A stretch of DNA of 64,000 nt from contig OY821521.1 of the NCBI GenBank assembly GCA_963682025.1, positions 168,462,209-168,526,208 on the forward strand, written 5' to 3'. The DNA comes from Cordilura impudica (taxonomy: Eukaryota > Arthropoda > Insecta > Diptera > Scathophagidae). This document shows, piece after piece, positions 1-10,949 of this stretch. The notes under the pieces are model-generated. The model made no database searches and was not told where the DNA came from. It saw only the letters and a program-made list of their open reading frames with translations. The translations under genes and the position numbers were made by a program. How positions within the stretch are numbered: position 1 is the stretch's first letter; each line of letters begins with the position of its first letter.

Positions 1-1440
1 AACTTAGGTTTACTCTAAGGTACATTGATTAATACTTAAAATAAACTAAACTTAAACTAAGCTTAACCAATGTTGAAAGTAAAGAAAACCCGTTACACAA
101 CCAATCAATATTGTCGAAACTGATAAAAAAAACTCTTGTACTCAAAAACAAAAAGTTGAACATTAAGCTTAGGGCAAAAGCTTAAATTAAGTTGAATTTT
201 AGAGATTAGGTTTAAACGTAGCTTAACTGAGTTATCACACAAAAAGAAAGCATTACAGAACTTATTAATTTTAAGTATTTTTTCTCAACTCTAGTACTTA
301 GAAACATTAATTTTAGTTTTAAGATTTGTTTAAATTTAGTTTAAAATAAGTTTTGTTAAGATTTATTCGAATTGTAAGAGATAGATTTTATTACAGAGAA
401 AATTAGTTACCGGATTAATTAATACTAGCAGATTCCAGCCCTCGAAATTCGAGTGCAAATTCTAGGAAATTTTATTTTGTCATTAAATAAAGACCCTAAA
501 GGTATGCTAATCAATTATAGCCAATTCACAAATCAACACAAAAAACAAACTAATTTTTATTACAAGCACATTAACAAATTTAATAAACACGCACATAGCA
601 TTGAATAATTTTATGTATGGGTTAGTAGCAACTTTAAATGCAATTTACTCAAAATAAAGGAAAAAATTTAAAAATCTGTAAATCTGCAAATCGGCCAAAA
701 AGAAATACCTTTCAAATAATATACGTTTGGTCAAAATCGGGATAAAACGGTAAAACGAAACATCGGTCACAAGAAATCGCCTAGCCTATTAATATTATAG
801 ATTTGTATATAAAACAATACTTAAACTCTGACGCCCAGCAACAAATTTTGCACTTTAAGCTTAGTTTAAAAGTTTTATTATTTCAAATATCGTTTAAACT
901 AAGTTTAACTAATGTTTAGTATTGAAAAAAGTAGTTACAGAACTAAATCAAAGAAAAAAGAAACTGAATCAAAATTACATCTTAAACTATTGGTGCCAAA
1001 AACATCAGGTTTAACCTTAAGCTTAGTTTAATAGCTCAAATTAATTTAAAATAAATGACATATGCTTAAAATGTAACTTAATTAAGGTTTAATTTGGGGA
1101 AAAATAGTTACAGCACCGATTGTTATTGTTCCTAGAAACAAAAAGTTTATCATAAAGTTTAGTTTAAAATTCTTAAACAAAGCTTAACTAATTAAAGTTA
1201 TACTGAACATTACGAAAAATAGTAATTGAATTGATTAATATTTTGTCAAACTCTTGTTCTTTGATAAACAAAGTTTAAGCTTTAACCGAGTAAAAAATTA
1301 AATTTATTTTAAATAGGTTTTGCTATAAACTTAACGTAAGTAAGATTTAATTAATAGGAAAAGTTTTTCACAAATATTCTATTTATTGTTCAATATTCGA
1401 AACATAAAGAAAACGTGGAGATCAGTTTAAATTCAAGATT
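1..1440. repeat. Degenerate tandem repeat, AT-rich
   Basis: Diverged units recur with words such as AAGCTTAGTTTAAA, AGCTTAACTAAT and CTCTTGTACT/CTCTTGTTCT at intervals of roughly 150-300 bases (compare 75-230, 240-400, 860-1010, 1090-1260 and 1260-1400). No open frame is convincing. A Helitron copy at 425-801 interrupts it. Confidence 0.5.
425..801 (-). mobile_element. Non-autonomous Helitron-like element, copy 1
   Basis: The minus strand runs from TCTATAATATTAATAGG at the right end to CTAG at the left end, with a 3' hairpin CTCGAAATTCGAG just before the end. The 5' TC, 3' CTAG, subterminal palindrome and insertion between A and T are the classical Helitron signature. At least five further copies occur in the window. 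Confidence 0.72.
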
Positions 1441-1455
1441 TGTTTAAGAACTTAC

Positions 1456-1545
1456 GCTTCAACGGCCTGAGAATTACTTCTAGAAGTGCCATAATTATAA
1501 TTGTTGTCATCATCCAATTCTAAATCTTCAGTATCCTGGCGTTGT
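1456..1545 (-). CDS. Prominin tail exon J, possibly the last coding exon
   Basis: Acceptor TATTTAG, phase 2 entry, 30 residues: QRQDTEDLELDDDNNYNYG then TSRSNSQAVEA. The frame reaches TAA at 1455-1453. That TAA also lies within a perfect donor GTAAGTT, so the exon may either end the protein or splice on in phase 2 to an exon beyond the left edge. A minus-strand AATAAA at 1387-1382, about 70 bases downstream, would suit termination here. Confidence 0.68.
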
Positions 1546-1645
1546 CTAAATAAAAATATTTGAAATTGGTATTTTTTTTTTTAAATTTTATATGAAAACA
1601 TCTTTTATAAAAAAAGATCACTCCAAACCACTGTTTAAAACTTAC

Positions 1646-1936
1646 AATCCCCGATTGCGGCTATCACGATTTTTAGTAATATTTGATACTGCTCGGGTGG
1701 TTAATGAGACTCGACTTCTCAGACGTGTCGGTGTTCTTGGTTTTGGTTGGGCCGGTTGTGCATCTGGTCGACTAGGTAGAACTGGTGTTACTGAACGTCG
1801 CGTACGTTGCTGTTGATAAGTATCTAAATTACGACGCACTTCACCGCGGTGAGGTTCACTTCGGCCACGTTCTGTCTGGTTTTGAGATTGCCATCCATCG
1901 TTATCTAAATCAAATTCTTCTGTACCTTGTCTAATT
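1646..1936 (-). CDS. Prominin tail exon I
   Basis: The acceptor is CTTTTTAG and the donor GTAAGTT, phase 2 to 2, about 97 residues. It begins IRQGTEEFDLDNDGWQSQ and continues Arg/Pro-rich (RTRRSVTPVLPSRP, QPKPRTPTRLRSR). A second AG five bases downstream (AATTAG) is a possible alternative acceptor, but its use would shift the frame. Confidence 0.72.
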
Positions 1937-2197
1937 CTAAAAAGAGACAAGAACAAGGCATTAAAGGGTAATCAGTTATGTAGGAGAGTAACGTATGTGG
2001 TGCGTAAAACCAAGAGATTAAAAATAGATACAGAGAAGGATTAAACTAAAACTAATTCTACAAAGCAGAATTCACTATACACGTAAATCCTATATATTTA
2101 TGTATTTGATCTAGTGAATAATGAGAATTCTAAAATGTAAGGCAGCATCTAAAGAGAGCGATGTGAAAAGAGAAACTATAAAATTTTCAGTACTTAC

Positions 2198-2350
2198 AAC
2201 ACCGGTGGTGTTTTAAATCTTTGTGGATGAGGTTGTTGCTGTTGTGGTGCACTACTTCTTACACGTGTTTGACTTTCTTCACGTTCATACGATATACCAG
2301 GACTAGCTTCTGAAGATTCCAAGAATTCTTCTTCAGTGCCTTGACGGCGT
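2198..2350 (-). CDS. Prominin tail exon H
   Basis: Acceptor TGTTAAG, donor GTAAGTA, phase 2 to 2, about 51 residues. It begins RRQGTEEEFLESSEASPG, then a Gln/Pro-rich end (PQQQQPHPQRFKTPPV). The opening RRQGTEE closely resembles the openings of the next two exons, which suggests duplication. Confidence 0.72.
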
Positions 2351-2441
2351 CTTAACAATTTGAAGAATTTTTTAAAAATTTATAGTGGGCTATATAGTTT
2401 TTATTTCAATCAAAATTAAAGAAAATTTGACAACCACTTAC

Positions 2442-2660
2442 ATTTGTCTATCTCTACGCGCCGGCATTTCTTGCGATGCTTCACGACTTCTGCTTTGTCT
2501 TTCACGATCTCTGGTTCTTTCATACTCCCGTTCTCTGTCCCTGGATCTTTCATATTCTCTTTCACGTTCTTCCTCCCTTTCTCTGCTGCATTCTATATGG
2601 GATCTCGGTGGTTGAGAATTGTCAGCTATATCCAGTGTTTCTTCGGTAGCAGAACGTGTT
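2442..2660 (-). CDS. Prominin tail exon G (Arg/Glu-rich)
   Basis: Acceptor CTCTAG, donor GTAAGTG, phase 2 to phase 2, about 73 residues. It begins TRSATEETLDIADNSQPP and then becomes a strongly alternating Arg/Glu run (REREEERERE, DREREYERTR) ending ARRDRQM. Phase matches both neighbours. Low sequence complexity makes homology calls hard, but the clean splice sites and phase support it as coding. Confidence 0.7.
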
Positions 2661-2809
2661 CTAGAGTTTAGACAAACACGTGAATATTTAGAAATATTGA
2701 GCCAGATTTTGTAGGCATGAAGCCATTGTGAAAATAGACTTTTATAGTTTTTCGAATAAATTAAACTGTAAAATAAGACGTGCCAATAACCTTAGTTTAT
2801 TAGAAGTCA

Positions 2810-3950
2810 GAAGAAGTAATCACGTGAACCCCAATATTTAAAGAGAATTTGAAAAAAAGGAGCATGCAGTCACGATTAATCTCAACTAATTAGAAGTAAG
2901 GATGAAGGAAGACTTTATAGTCTAACGATGAACTCCAAATCAAAATATGGAGTCGAGCCTTAATTAGTTGGAAGTCTTAGCGGAAGACTCTAATTTTTTC
3001 ATTGGAAATATTTAGTTGTAAATCTCGATGGAGGAACACCTTACGATGAACTCCAATTTTTTAACGGGAAATAGGAAATAAAAATTGTATGAACTCATGA
3101 TGACCCTTAATTAACTAGGTCATGTTAAACAAAACTCAATTTTTTTGAAGAGATATCAAAATGAAAAATATGATGATTATTTTAAATGAATTATATGCAA
3201 GGATAAAGAAAGACCTAATGATATACTCCAAATCAATATATTGAGTCATCCTTCAATTAATTTGAACCAAGAATGGAGGAAGATTTCATAGTCTAACGAT
3301 GAACTCCAAAGCAAAATAAGTATTCGAACCTTAATAAAATGGAATAACAATTCCCAACGACTCTAATTTTTTCTTCAACCTCATTTTGTTGGAAGTCTTT
3401 ATGGAGGAATTTCTTAGGATAAACTCCAGTTTTTTGTGGAAAATCGAAAAGAAAAATATTATGATCTCAATATGGATCGCAATTAATTAGAAGTAATGAT
3501 AGGAGAAATTCTTTCATATTATGGTCTCACGATGTAATCAAATTTTTAACAGTTATCGAAATGAAAAATGTGATAGTCACGATTACCTTAAATGAATTAG
3601 GAGCAAGGATGAAGAAATACCTAATTATGTACTCCAAATCAAAATATGGAGTCGAACTTTCAGTAATTAGAAGTAGGAATGGAGGTAAACCTTAAAATTC
3701 AATAAGCTAAAAGTCTTAATGACAGAAAACCTTACGACGAACTGTAATTTTTTCGTGAACCACAATTAATTAGAACTCTTGCTCGAAGAAGATGAACTCC
3801 AATTTTTTCGTGAATAATCGCAAGGAAAAGTAGTATAAATTTTCGATGGAACTCAAATAATTAGAAATCACGTTAGATCAGCAGTTTCTGCCAGTGAAAT
3901 TTGAAATAATTATCGAATATGGACTTACGATAAACCACAATTTTGGTTTT
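2810..3950. repeat. Diverged tandem repeat
   Basis: Blocks such as TAACGATGAACTCCAA, AAAATATGGAGTCGA and AATTAGAAGTAAGGATG recur about every 350-370 bases with shorter sub-units (2898, 3192, 3270, 3607). Units are heavily mutated. No coding frame persists. Confidence 0.5.
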
Positions 3951-3974
3951 GTAAGAATTCAGAAAATTCATATA

Positions 3975-4367
3975 TCTATAATATTAATAGGCTAGGCGAT
4001 TTCTTGTGACCGATGTTTTGTTCTACCATTTTATCCCATTTCTGACCAAACGTATATATTTGGAAGGTATTTCTTTTTATCCGATTTGCAGATTTGCAGA
4101 TTTACAGATTTACAGATTTTAAAATTTTTTCCTTTATTTTGAGTAAATTGCATTTAAAGTTTCTACTAACACATACATACAATTATACAATGCTATGTGT
4201 GTGTTTATTAAATTTGTTAATGTGTTTGTAATAAAAATGAGTTTGTTTTTTAGTGTTGATTTGCGAATTGGCTATAATGGATAAGCATACCTTTAGGGTC
4301 TTTATTTAATGAAAAAATAAAATTTTCTAGAATTTGCACTCGAATTTCGAGGGCTAGAATCTGCTAG
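3975..4367 (+). mobile_element. Non-autonomous Helitron-like element, copy 2
   Basis: It starts TCTATAATATTAATAGG and ends GAATCTGCTAG, with the palindrome CTCGAATTTCGAG before the end; flanking bases are A and T. It lies in opposite orientation to the copy at 425-801. Confidence 0.75.
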
Positions 4368-4454
4368 TCTGATTAAAAAGCTTTGAAGGGAGAAGATAAC
4401 AGCCTTTCGTCACAAATCCTTTTAAAAAATAAGTTTTTGATTAAAAGAAGTCAG

Positions 4455-5055
4455 AAGTCCCTTATACATTTTTATTCCCCTTTCTGGATGTTTAAAAACC
4501 TCAATTTGAGATCACACTGAAATGCTTTTAAAGAAATTGAGCGATTTTTCATGAGTTATATCAGATATTTCTCAACTTTTCCAATTAAGTTTCTAAATGA
4601 GTTATATTTCCCCTTACATCTTTGCAAGACATAACTTTTGACTTCAGTCCATTTCTATTAAGTCTCCGAAAGACCTCACATATTTTTTAGATCTTTGAAA
4701 GGTATAGGGTAAAGGGTTTCTCTTATTTCATGCTTTAAAAACACTTTTTCAGATGACATTTAAAAACTATTAAAGAAATTTAATGATTCTTCACGAGTTA
4801 CTTTAGATTTCTTACTAATTTTCGACTATTATTTCAGCATTTATTCCCCTTAAATCTTTGTGACCCATAAATTTTTGTTTAAGTCTCTTCCTATTATGTC
4901 TTCCAAAGACCTTAATTATTTTTGAAGTCTTTGAAAGGTATTACTTTTTAAGTTGTACGGATTCTCCCTTCCTACATGTTTGAAAAGCTCTTTTTCAGAT
5001 GACACTGAAATAGTTCGAAGGAATTAAGTGATTCTTTACAATTTACTACTGTGTT
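4455..5055. repeat. About 2.4 copies of a ~245-bp tandem repeat
   Basis: Recurring order of CTTTTTCAGATGACA, AAAGAAATTTAATGATTCTTCACGAGTTA-like text, TTATTCCCCTTA, TCTTTGAAAGGTAT in successive blocks near 4455, 4700 and 4945. Intronic with no gene seen. Confidence 0.5.
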
Positions 5056-5074
5056 TATTTATTTTTAGAATAAA

Positions 5075-5960
5075 TCATTGCATTCAAATTAATCCTTCAT
5101 CGATACGGCGATACACTTATGCGAACGTTTTTTTCAAATCCTCGAAACATTTGTTAAAGTAGAGTTCCGGAATGGTTTTCAAAGTGCATAGCGATTCGGC
5201 TTTTATACCCTCAATACTCCGATGTGTTGAGTTTTAGGAATAGCCATGGTACTAAATCATGTGAATACGATGGTTGTGGAATGAGCTAAATCGAATATGT
5301 AAGGGCGCATTATAGTGGTGAAAAACTACTAGTTGTGTGAATTGCTTTACGAAAATGAGGCAATATACTCAAATAATATTCCTTTTTAACAGTTAGGCCT
5401 AGTGAAAGGAATTCATAATGTACCATACCACGATAATTGAAGAAACTGATTACTATTATTTTGATTTTTGAACAACTTTTCTGTGATATTTTCGGCCTTG
5501 GTTCACCTTTTGCACGATATTCGCTACTTTAGTCGATTGTTTTGGGGTCGTAGGCATAGATACAAGTCTCATCACTGATAATAATGCCTTTCGTTCGTTC
5601 TTCGTTCTTTTAGTTTGACAGCATTGTTTCTCTAAAAAATTGGTGTTTTTGGAACCAATCGAGGATTAACGCGTTGGAGGCCCAAAATAAATATTTGTTT
5701 TAAGTGACAATAGCATCTTTAAGATCTCTAATTGATTTCCTTGACGTGTTGTTCAGTTGAAGTTTTTTCTCGTACTGGGCGCTCTTTGTCTTCAAAGCGT
5801 TCTCTGAGTTTTTGGAACTGTTTGCACCACTTATACATTTTGTTCCGACTTGGAATGCTTAACATTTCTGCAGAAAAAATTTCATTCCGCAAAATTAAAG
5901 GGAACTTTTTCGTTCAACCACATCAGACATTGTTAAAATCGCCAAATTTACTTTTAGTTG
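5075..5960 (-). pseudogene. Mariner/IS630-type transposase relic
   Basis: Fragments in shifting frames match the mariner family that occurs widely in insects: near 5850-5740 MYKWCKQFQKLRERFEDKER (the YKWYKRFK-type helix region), near 5580 IISDETCIYAYDPKT (first catalytic Asp region, normally TGDETW), then NYRGMVHYEFLSLGLTVKKE and YYLSILPHFRKAI. Several stops and frame breaks are present. The usual HHDNAPAH and PYSPDLAP regions are badly decayed. Confidence 0.6.
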
Positions 5961-6289
5961 ATTAGAAGAACGAGCGTCACTATTGAACCAAAGAAGATCT
6001 TTATAAGAAATTTGGCACATATGTCAAAAATAGTAGTACAAATGTGAAAAAAATATTTGCCTTAGTTGATGAACATGTCAAGTTAAAATTGACATGCCAA
6101 TTTATAAACTTCAGATTCCTCACAACTATGAAGGACCTAGAATTCTTACTTAATTCCCTTAAATACATAAATTTCCTCTTGAAAGTCTTCATATTTCACT
6201 CATGTTTCTTAATTTTTCGAATCACGTTCTTATTTTTAAGTCTTTCATTGTCTTAAATTTTCCAATTAAAGAGAACGAGTCATAGTAGT

Positions 6290-6870
6290 ACCTCGGTACA
6301 TTAATCACCTAAATGCACCAAACAAAAGTATCAACTCTCTGCGGATAGGATGTTTCAGTTATACAAAGTTGTTATGGTTTGGTATATAAAAAATATAATA
6401 ATTGGGAAAATATTTGAAATTTTACCGAATAAGTCAAGTACTACCTCGACTTTTGATGTTAAAAATCTGTGAAATAAGAACAAACTTTCCTCTCCGTGAT
6501 TGAGATTAGGCTTGCCATCTAAATATTGAATGATGTTTCAGTCTTACAAAGTTGGCAAAATTTTCAAATTGTAACGAATGAAGGTAAAAATGTATTTGAA
6601 ATGTATTAGAAAAAAGTAATAACTTTCCCACATCTGTTTGGGAATATGCTTGCCTCTTATTACCAAAAGATGTTTCAGTCTAACAAAGTTGTTATTGCTC
6701 CATACACAAGAAATAAAGAATTATACAAATTGTACTGAACGAGCACGTTAGTAAAATGGAGCTTCTAATGGCCAGAATATGTTAAAAATAACTGCACCAA
6801 TTTTCCCGTCCCTGGTTGATATAAGAGTTTTGAAATACTCTCGAACTTTTCCTTACTTCTATAATGAAAT
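6290..6870. repeat. Degenerate tandem repeat
   Basis: GATGTTTCAGTCTTACAAAGTTG-like text recurs at about 6348, 6531 and 6669 with related flanks (AACTTTCC..C, TGCTTGCC). Unit length is about 140-180 bases. No gene. Confidence 0.45.
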
Positions 6871-7159
6871 TAGGAGTAAGGATATTATGACGTAGGGAAA
6901 TAAGGATCGCCATGTAATAGTGATCGGCAGGATAATGATGAAACACAGCATGTTTTATTGTAGACTTTAATTTATTATTTTATTTACACTTATTTATTAT
7001 TATCTTAACTACTATTAACTATTAAATTTACTTATTCACTATTCACATTCTGACTTTGATTTATGACTACATTTAAGACTCCATTTTAGACTGATCTTAG
7101 AACTAAAATATTATTTTATTGATATGTGTGTCACACACCTGTGACATACATGTGCCAAC

Positions 7160-9280
7160 TATATATTCCGGGTGGTCAGTGTGTTAAGTAACACGAAAAT
7201 ATCCAGAGAGGAATCACACAAATATCGGAGAACTGAATGTGCCAAAGTACTGAGACGCGAAACAGTTTTTCTGTTCCTCGGGGCAGTAAGTGCTTTTGGT
7301 CTGTTGTTAAGAGCAAAGAATAATGCTGGATCTGCTATCCCGACTCTTATAATGAATGTCCAATTGTTAACTAACGCGGTCGTTTTGACGAATAACGATC
7401 AACAGCCAGCCGAAATCGAAAGAGTATCACCAACTATGCCTAAGCAGTTAAAAAGGTTATAGCGAATTTTAACGGGGCCAGGTGGTATACCAGCACTGAT
7501 GATGAAACAGGGTCCTTGCGGGAGTTTTCCTACCTGATGTAAGGCTTCACATTTTGCAACCAATCCCTAAAATGGCTAACACTGAAAATTACTGTCCAAC
7601 TTCAATCTACTCTGCGCTCTCAAAGGCGATGGAGAGCGCAATTTATTACAATCTTGTCAGCTATCTAGAGGCCAACTCACTTTTTAATGATCAACACTAT
7701 GGATTCCACAGAGTCCCATCTACGGAAGATCCATTCACAATTTTGGTGAAAGTAAAGTGGTTGTTCTAGATGAAACAGGCTCCTTGCGGGAGTTTTCCTT
7801 CTTGATGTAAGGTTTCACATTTTTCAACCAATTCCTAAAATGGGTAACACTGAAAATTATCGTCCAACTTCAATCTACTCTGCGCTCTCAAAGGCGATGA
7901 AGAGCGCAATTAATTACAATCTTGTCAACTATCTATAGGCCAACTCACTTCTTAATGATCAGCACTATGGATTCCACAGAGTCCCATCTACGGAAGATCC
8001 ATTCACAATTTTGGTGAAAGTAAAGTGGTTGTTCTAGACGAAACAGGCTCCTTGTGGGAGTTTTCCTTCTTGATGTAAGGTTTCACATTTTGCAACCAAT
8101 CCCTAAAATGGGTAACACTGAAAATTACCGTCCAACTTCAATCTACTCTGCGCTCTCAAAGGCGATGGATAGCGCAATTTATTACAATCTTTTCAGCTAT
8201 CTGGATGCCAACTCACTTCTTAATGATCGATACTATTGATTCCGCAGAATCCGATCTATGGAAGATCCATTCACAATTTTGGTGAAAGTAAAGCGGTTGT
8301 TCTAGATATGGCCAGTGCTTTCGATCGCGTGTGACATGGCATTGGGTCGGCATTAAATTCTCTTGATTATCAAGTTTTGTCAGAGATCGCACAATAAACG
8401 TTATTATTGATGGGGTCTCATCCAATGAGTTTCACATTAATTCAGAGGTACTGTTCTTTCTCCCTCTCTTTTTCTTATCTTTTTTAGTGACCTTCTTTGT
8501 AGTGATTTCCTTTGCAGATGACAGCCACATTTGTCATTCATTTTCTTTCCATTGTAGGCCAAGCCTTTTTGAGGTTGGGATTAATGAATGACATACTCAA
8601 TCAAGACATATTAACAATGTCCGACTGTGATAAAGGGAATTGGGTTCATTTTAGTGCGCGGAAGTTTCAATGTTGTTTACTGACCAATACAGCATTGGAT
8701 TCAACAATATTATCTTTATATATGGGTGATATAGGTATTGAGGAATCTTGATGTACTGGGCATAATAATTCAATGCGATGTACGTCGGAAGGAACATGTT
8801 ATTCAAGTGTCAAAAAATCATTCAAGTGTTTTGGTTTTCTAAAATGCCGAAAACGCAATACAACTCCTACATATGGGAAGGAGCTTCAATGATGATTTTG
8901 GAGCTACTCGACCGTATACAAAGGAGGGCTTTGATGCTATTAATGAGATTAGGCCATCTAACTCTATTGACTCGTTAGAACATCGCCGGAATGTGGGTTG
9001 TTTAACACTGCTCTGTAGATATTACCACGGGAAATGTTCTGATGAGATTAGCGAACTGCTCGAGTTCGGTTCATACTATCTGCTTGTCTAGTAGTTCATG
9101 TCTGTTTGTAGTCTTTTGACCAGTTGACCGTACTACACATTTCAGAGAAAATTCGTTTATCAGTCGAATAAACTTCCAATAATATAAAAGTTAAATATCC
9201 ACAAAAACTACTCCCTCTTTCCTCCTTCTCATAACCAATTTTAGACTGCATTTGTAGGGGATGCCCCCTGATTATTAGTT
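7160..9280 (+). pseudogene. CR1/Jockey-like non-LTR retrotransposon relic with internal triplication
   Basis: It is related to the minus-strand copy at 26520-28080: both share SIDSLEHRRNVGC, YYHGK and a 3' tail with GGGGATGCCCCCT. Seen here: QPIPKMGNTENYRPTSIYSA (RT start), a damaged DxSKAFDRVWH region near 8310 (MASAFDRV), MNDILNQDILTMSDCDKGN and LLDRIQRRALMLL. Stops and frame breaks are numerous. The RT segment from 7501 to 8305 is present as three near-identical tandem units. Entirely non-functional. Confidence 0.72.
7501..8306 (+). repeat. Three tandem ~269-bp units inside the LINE relic
   Basis: Units begin near 7501, 7769 and 8037 with GATGAAACAGGSTCCTTGYG and end TGGTTGTTCTAGA. They differ at only a few positions, so the triplication is younger than the decay of the rest of the LINE. 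Confidence 0.8.
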
Positions 9281-9717
9281 TATAATAAGAAAAAGGACAT
9301 AAACCTCAAATATCGATAATTTTTGATGAAGTCTCCACAAAAGACGAGTAATGCTTGGTAATCCCCTACGGGATTACCCGTATCTTTTACATGGCATGTG
9401 CCATAGGCTGGATAACTGGTAGCTTGTAACATGTCTAGGACTAGATCTGTGACGGGTTACAAGCTAATGTTATCTCCAAGTAAAAGAAACAAGTCTTGGG
9501 TTTGGTTCGTATGAGTTTTTCCGTAGGTCCGCTTGACAAAACTGATATTCTTCCCAAGCCGTTCTAGTTTCCAAACTAGAAATTAGACGCAACTTTATCA
9601 AACAGATGAAAACCTTACGGCTTTGGTGGTTAAAGTAGGCTCAAATTGTGTTTCAAATAATAAACTCCAATGGATATAAGTTTTAAAATTATTTTCGTTT
9701 AACCACAATATACTTAC

Positions 9718-10092
9718 AACATATGTCTCGGTCTACCCGTACTGCTCGTGCTTCTGTCTCTTGGAGTACTCTCACCACGATCTCTTCTTCGCCCTCTACT
9801 AACCGAATCACCCCTCTCGGTGGCTCTCTCAGCAGCACGCAATTTAGCTTTCCGCAAAATATTCATTTTCCGGTGCAAAGTTATAAGATTTAAGCCAACT
9901 GGAGTGCCAATGGACCATAACAACAGCGTAAGAAAGGTGAAAAACCACAAAGCATTCACAAAATCAATCATATTTCGGCAAAGAAATATGCGATTTGCAT
10001 CGAATATATCGAAAAAGGGACGACATTTGGCAGTAGTTTCACCTAACTGGGAAGACATGGTGGCTTTATCGTTGCTTAAATAGGTTTTAAGT
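9718..10092 (-). CDS. Prominin exon F (TM5 and start of cytoplasmic tail)
   Basis: The exon enters in phase 2 after TTTCAG and ends in phase 2 at GTAAGTA, encoding about 125 residues. It begins LKTYLSNDKATM, has Cys pairs in AKCRPFF and FLCRNM, then a membrane segment (ALWFFTFLTLLLWSIG) followed by GLNLITLHRKMN, where prominins end their last pass. A basic Arg-rich tail follows (RAAERATERG, SRGRRRDRG, STPRDRSTSSTGRPRHM). If the following intron is retained, the frame stops one residue later (Leu then TAA), so this could be a shorter isoform. Confidence 0.85.
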
Positions 10093-10147
10093 CTGAAATA
10101 AAAGCAGTTATGATATTTGCTTTTTTTTTAATACAAGACAACAATAC

Positions 10148-10401
10148 CGATCCGTATAAATCCGTGTTTGATTATGACATATTTCACCAGCTGTCCTTTC
10201 CAAATATTCTTGTATATTGCGCAAATGATTCAATGTCTGATTGACCTGTTTCGCCCAGGGATCTCGTTGTAATTCCAATGCTGTCAAATGATAGAGAATT
10301 TCATTTTGTAGTTGTTCCAATGGTTGTAATATAGATGCTTGTAAACGTTTCGAACGACTGCCAAGTGTTGTCATACGTGAGGATGTGGCCACATCTTGTA
10401 T
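10148..10401 (-). CDS. Prominin exon E (second extracellular loop)
   Basis: The exon enters in phase 0 at IQDVATSSRM after acceptor TAACAG and encodes 84 residues, with N-x-T sites at VNQT and HNQT and a Cys near the end (EICHNQT). I chose donor GTATTG, which ends the exon in phase 2 and joins in frame to the next exon 55 bp away (GAT CG | A CTT AAA). Another GTATTA 9 bp further on would end in phase 0 and would not fit the next exon. Confidence 0.78.
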
Positions 10402-10949
10402 CTGTTAGAAGAAAAGAAACATAAAGAAAAAAAAAGTTATCAAAAAAAAGGAAAGATTTTTTGTTTTTAGATAATAACTATCGAATTGCATTTCTCTTTG
10501 TTCTTTTGTTGAACAGACACATCTTCTTATTTGGAGCTCTCCAATTATCCAACCACCCACTCATACCTATGCATAAACATACTATGAGCAGCAAAAGTGA
10601 CTCAACATCGGTGATAATTTTATATAAAAACCAAATCATTTCGTAAAAGTCAAAAAAATCGAACAGGACGCCCAAAGCTATTACATCAAAGAGGAACATT
10701 TTTGCCACAGTGAAGAAATGCCCATTGGAGTGCAGTACAAATTGCCAAGGACATCAGTGCGGAGTCCGAGAAAACAGTAAGCGGCAGTAGCATAAGCCAA
10801 ATATTGCATAAAAATGGATTTTGTGGCAGACGTCTGAGGAAAAATTTTTGGATTACTTGAAATTGTAAAAAATAACGAACAAAAATAAATTTTAATCAAA
10901 AAATTACTTTATTCGCAAGATCAGTACATGGCATTAATATATGAAAATG

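Noticed and set aside
1592..1816. Plus-strand 74-codon frame
   Set aside because: It is the antisense of prominin tail exon I.
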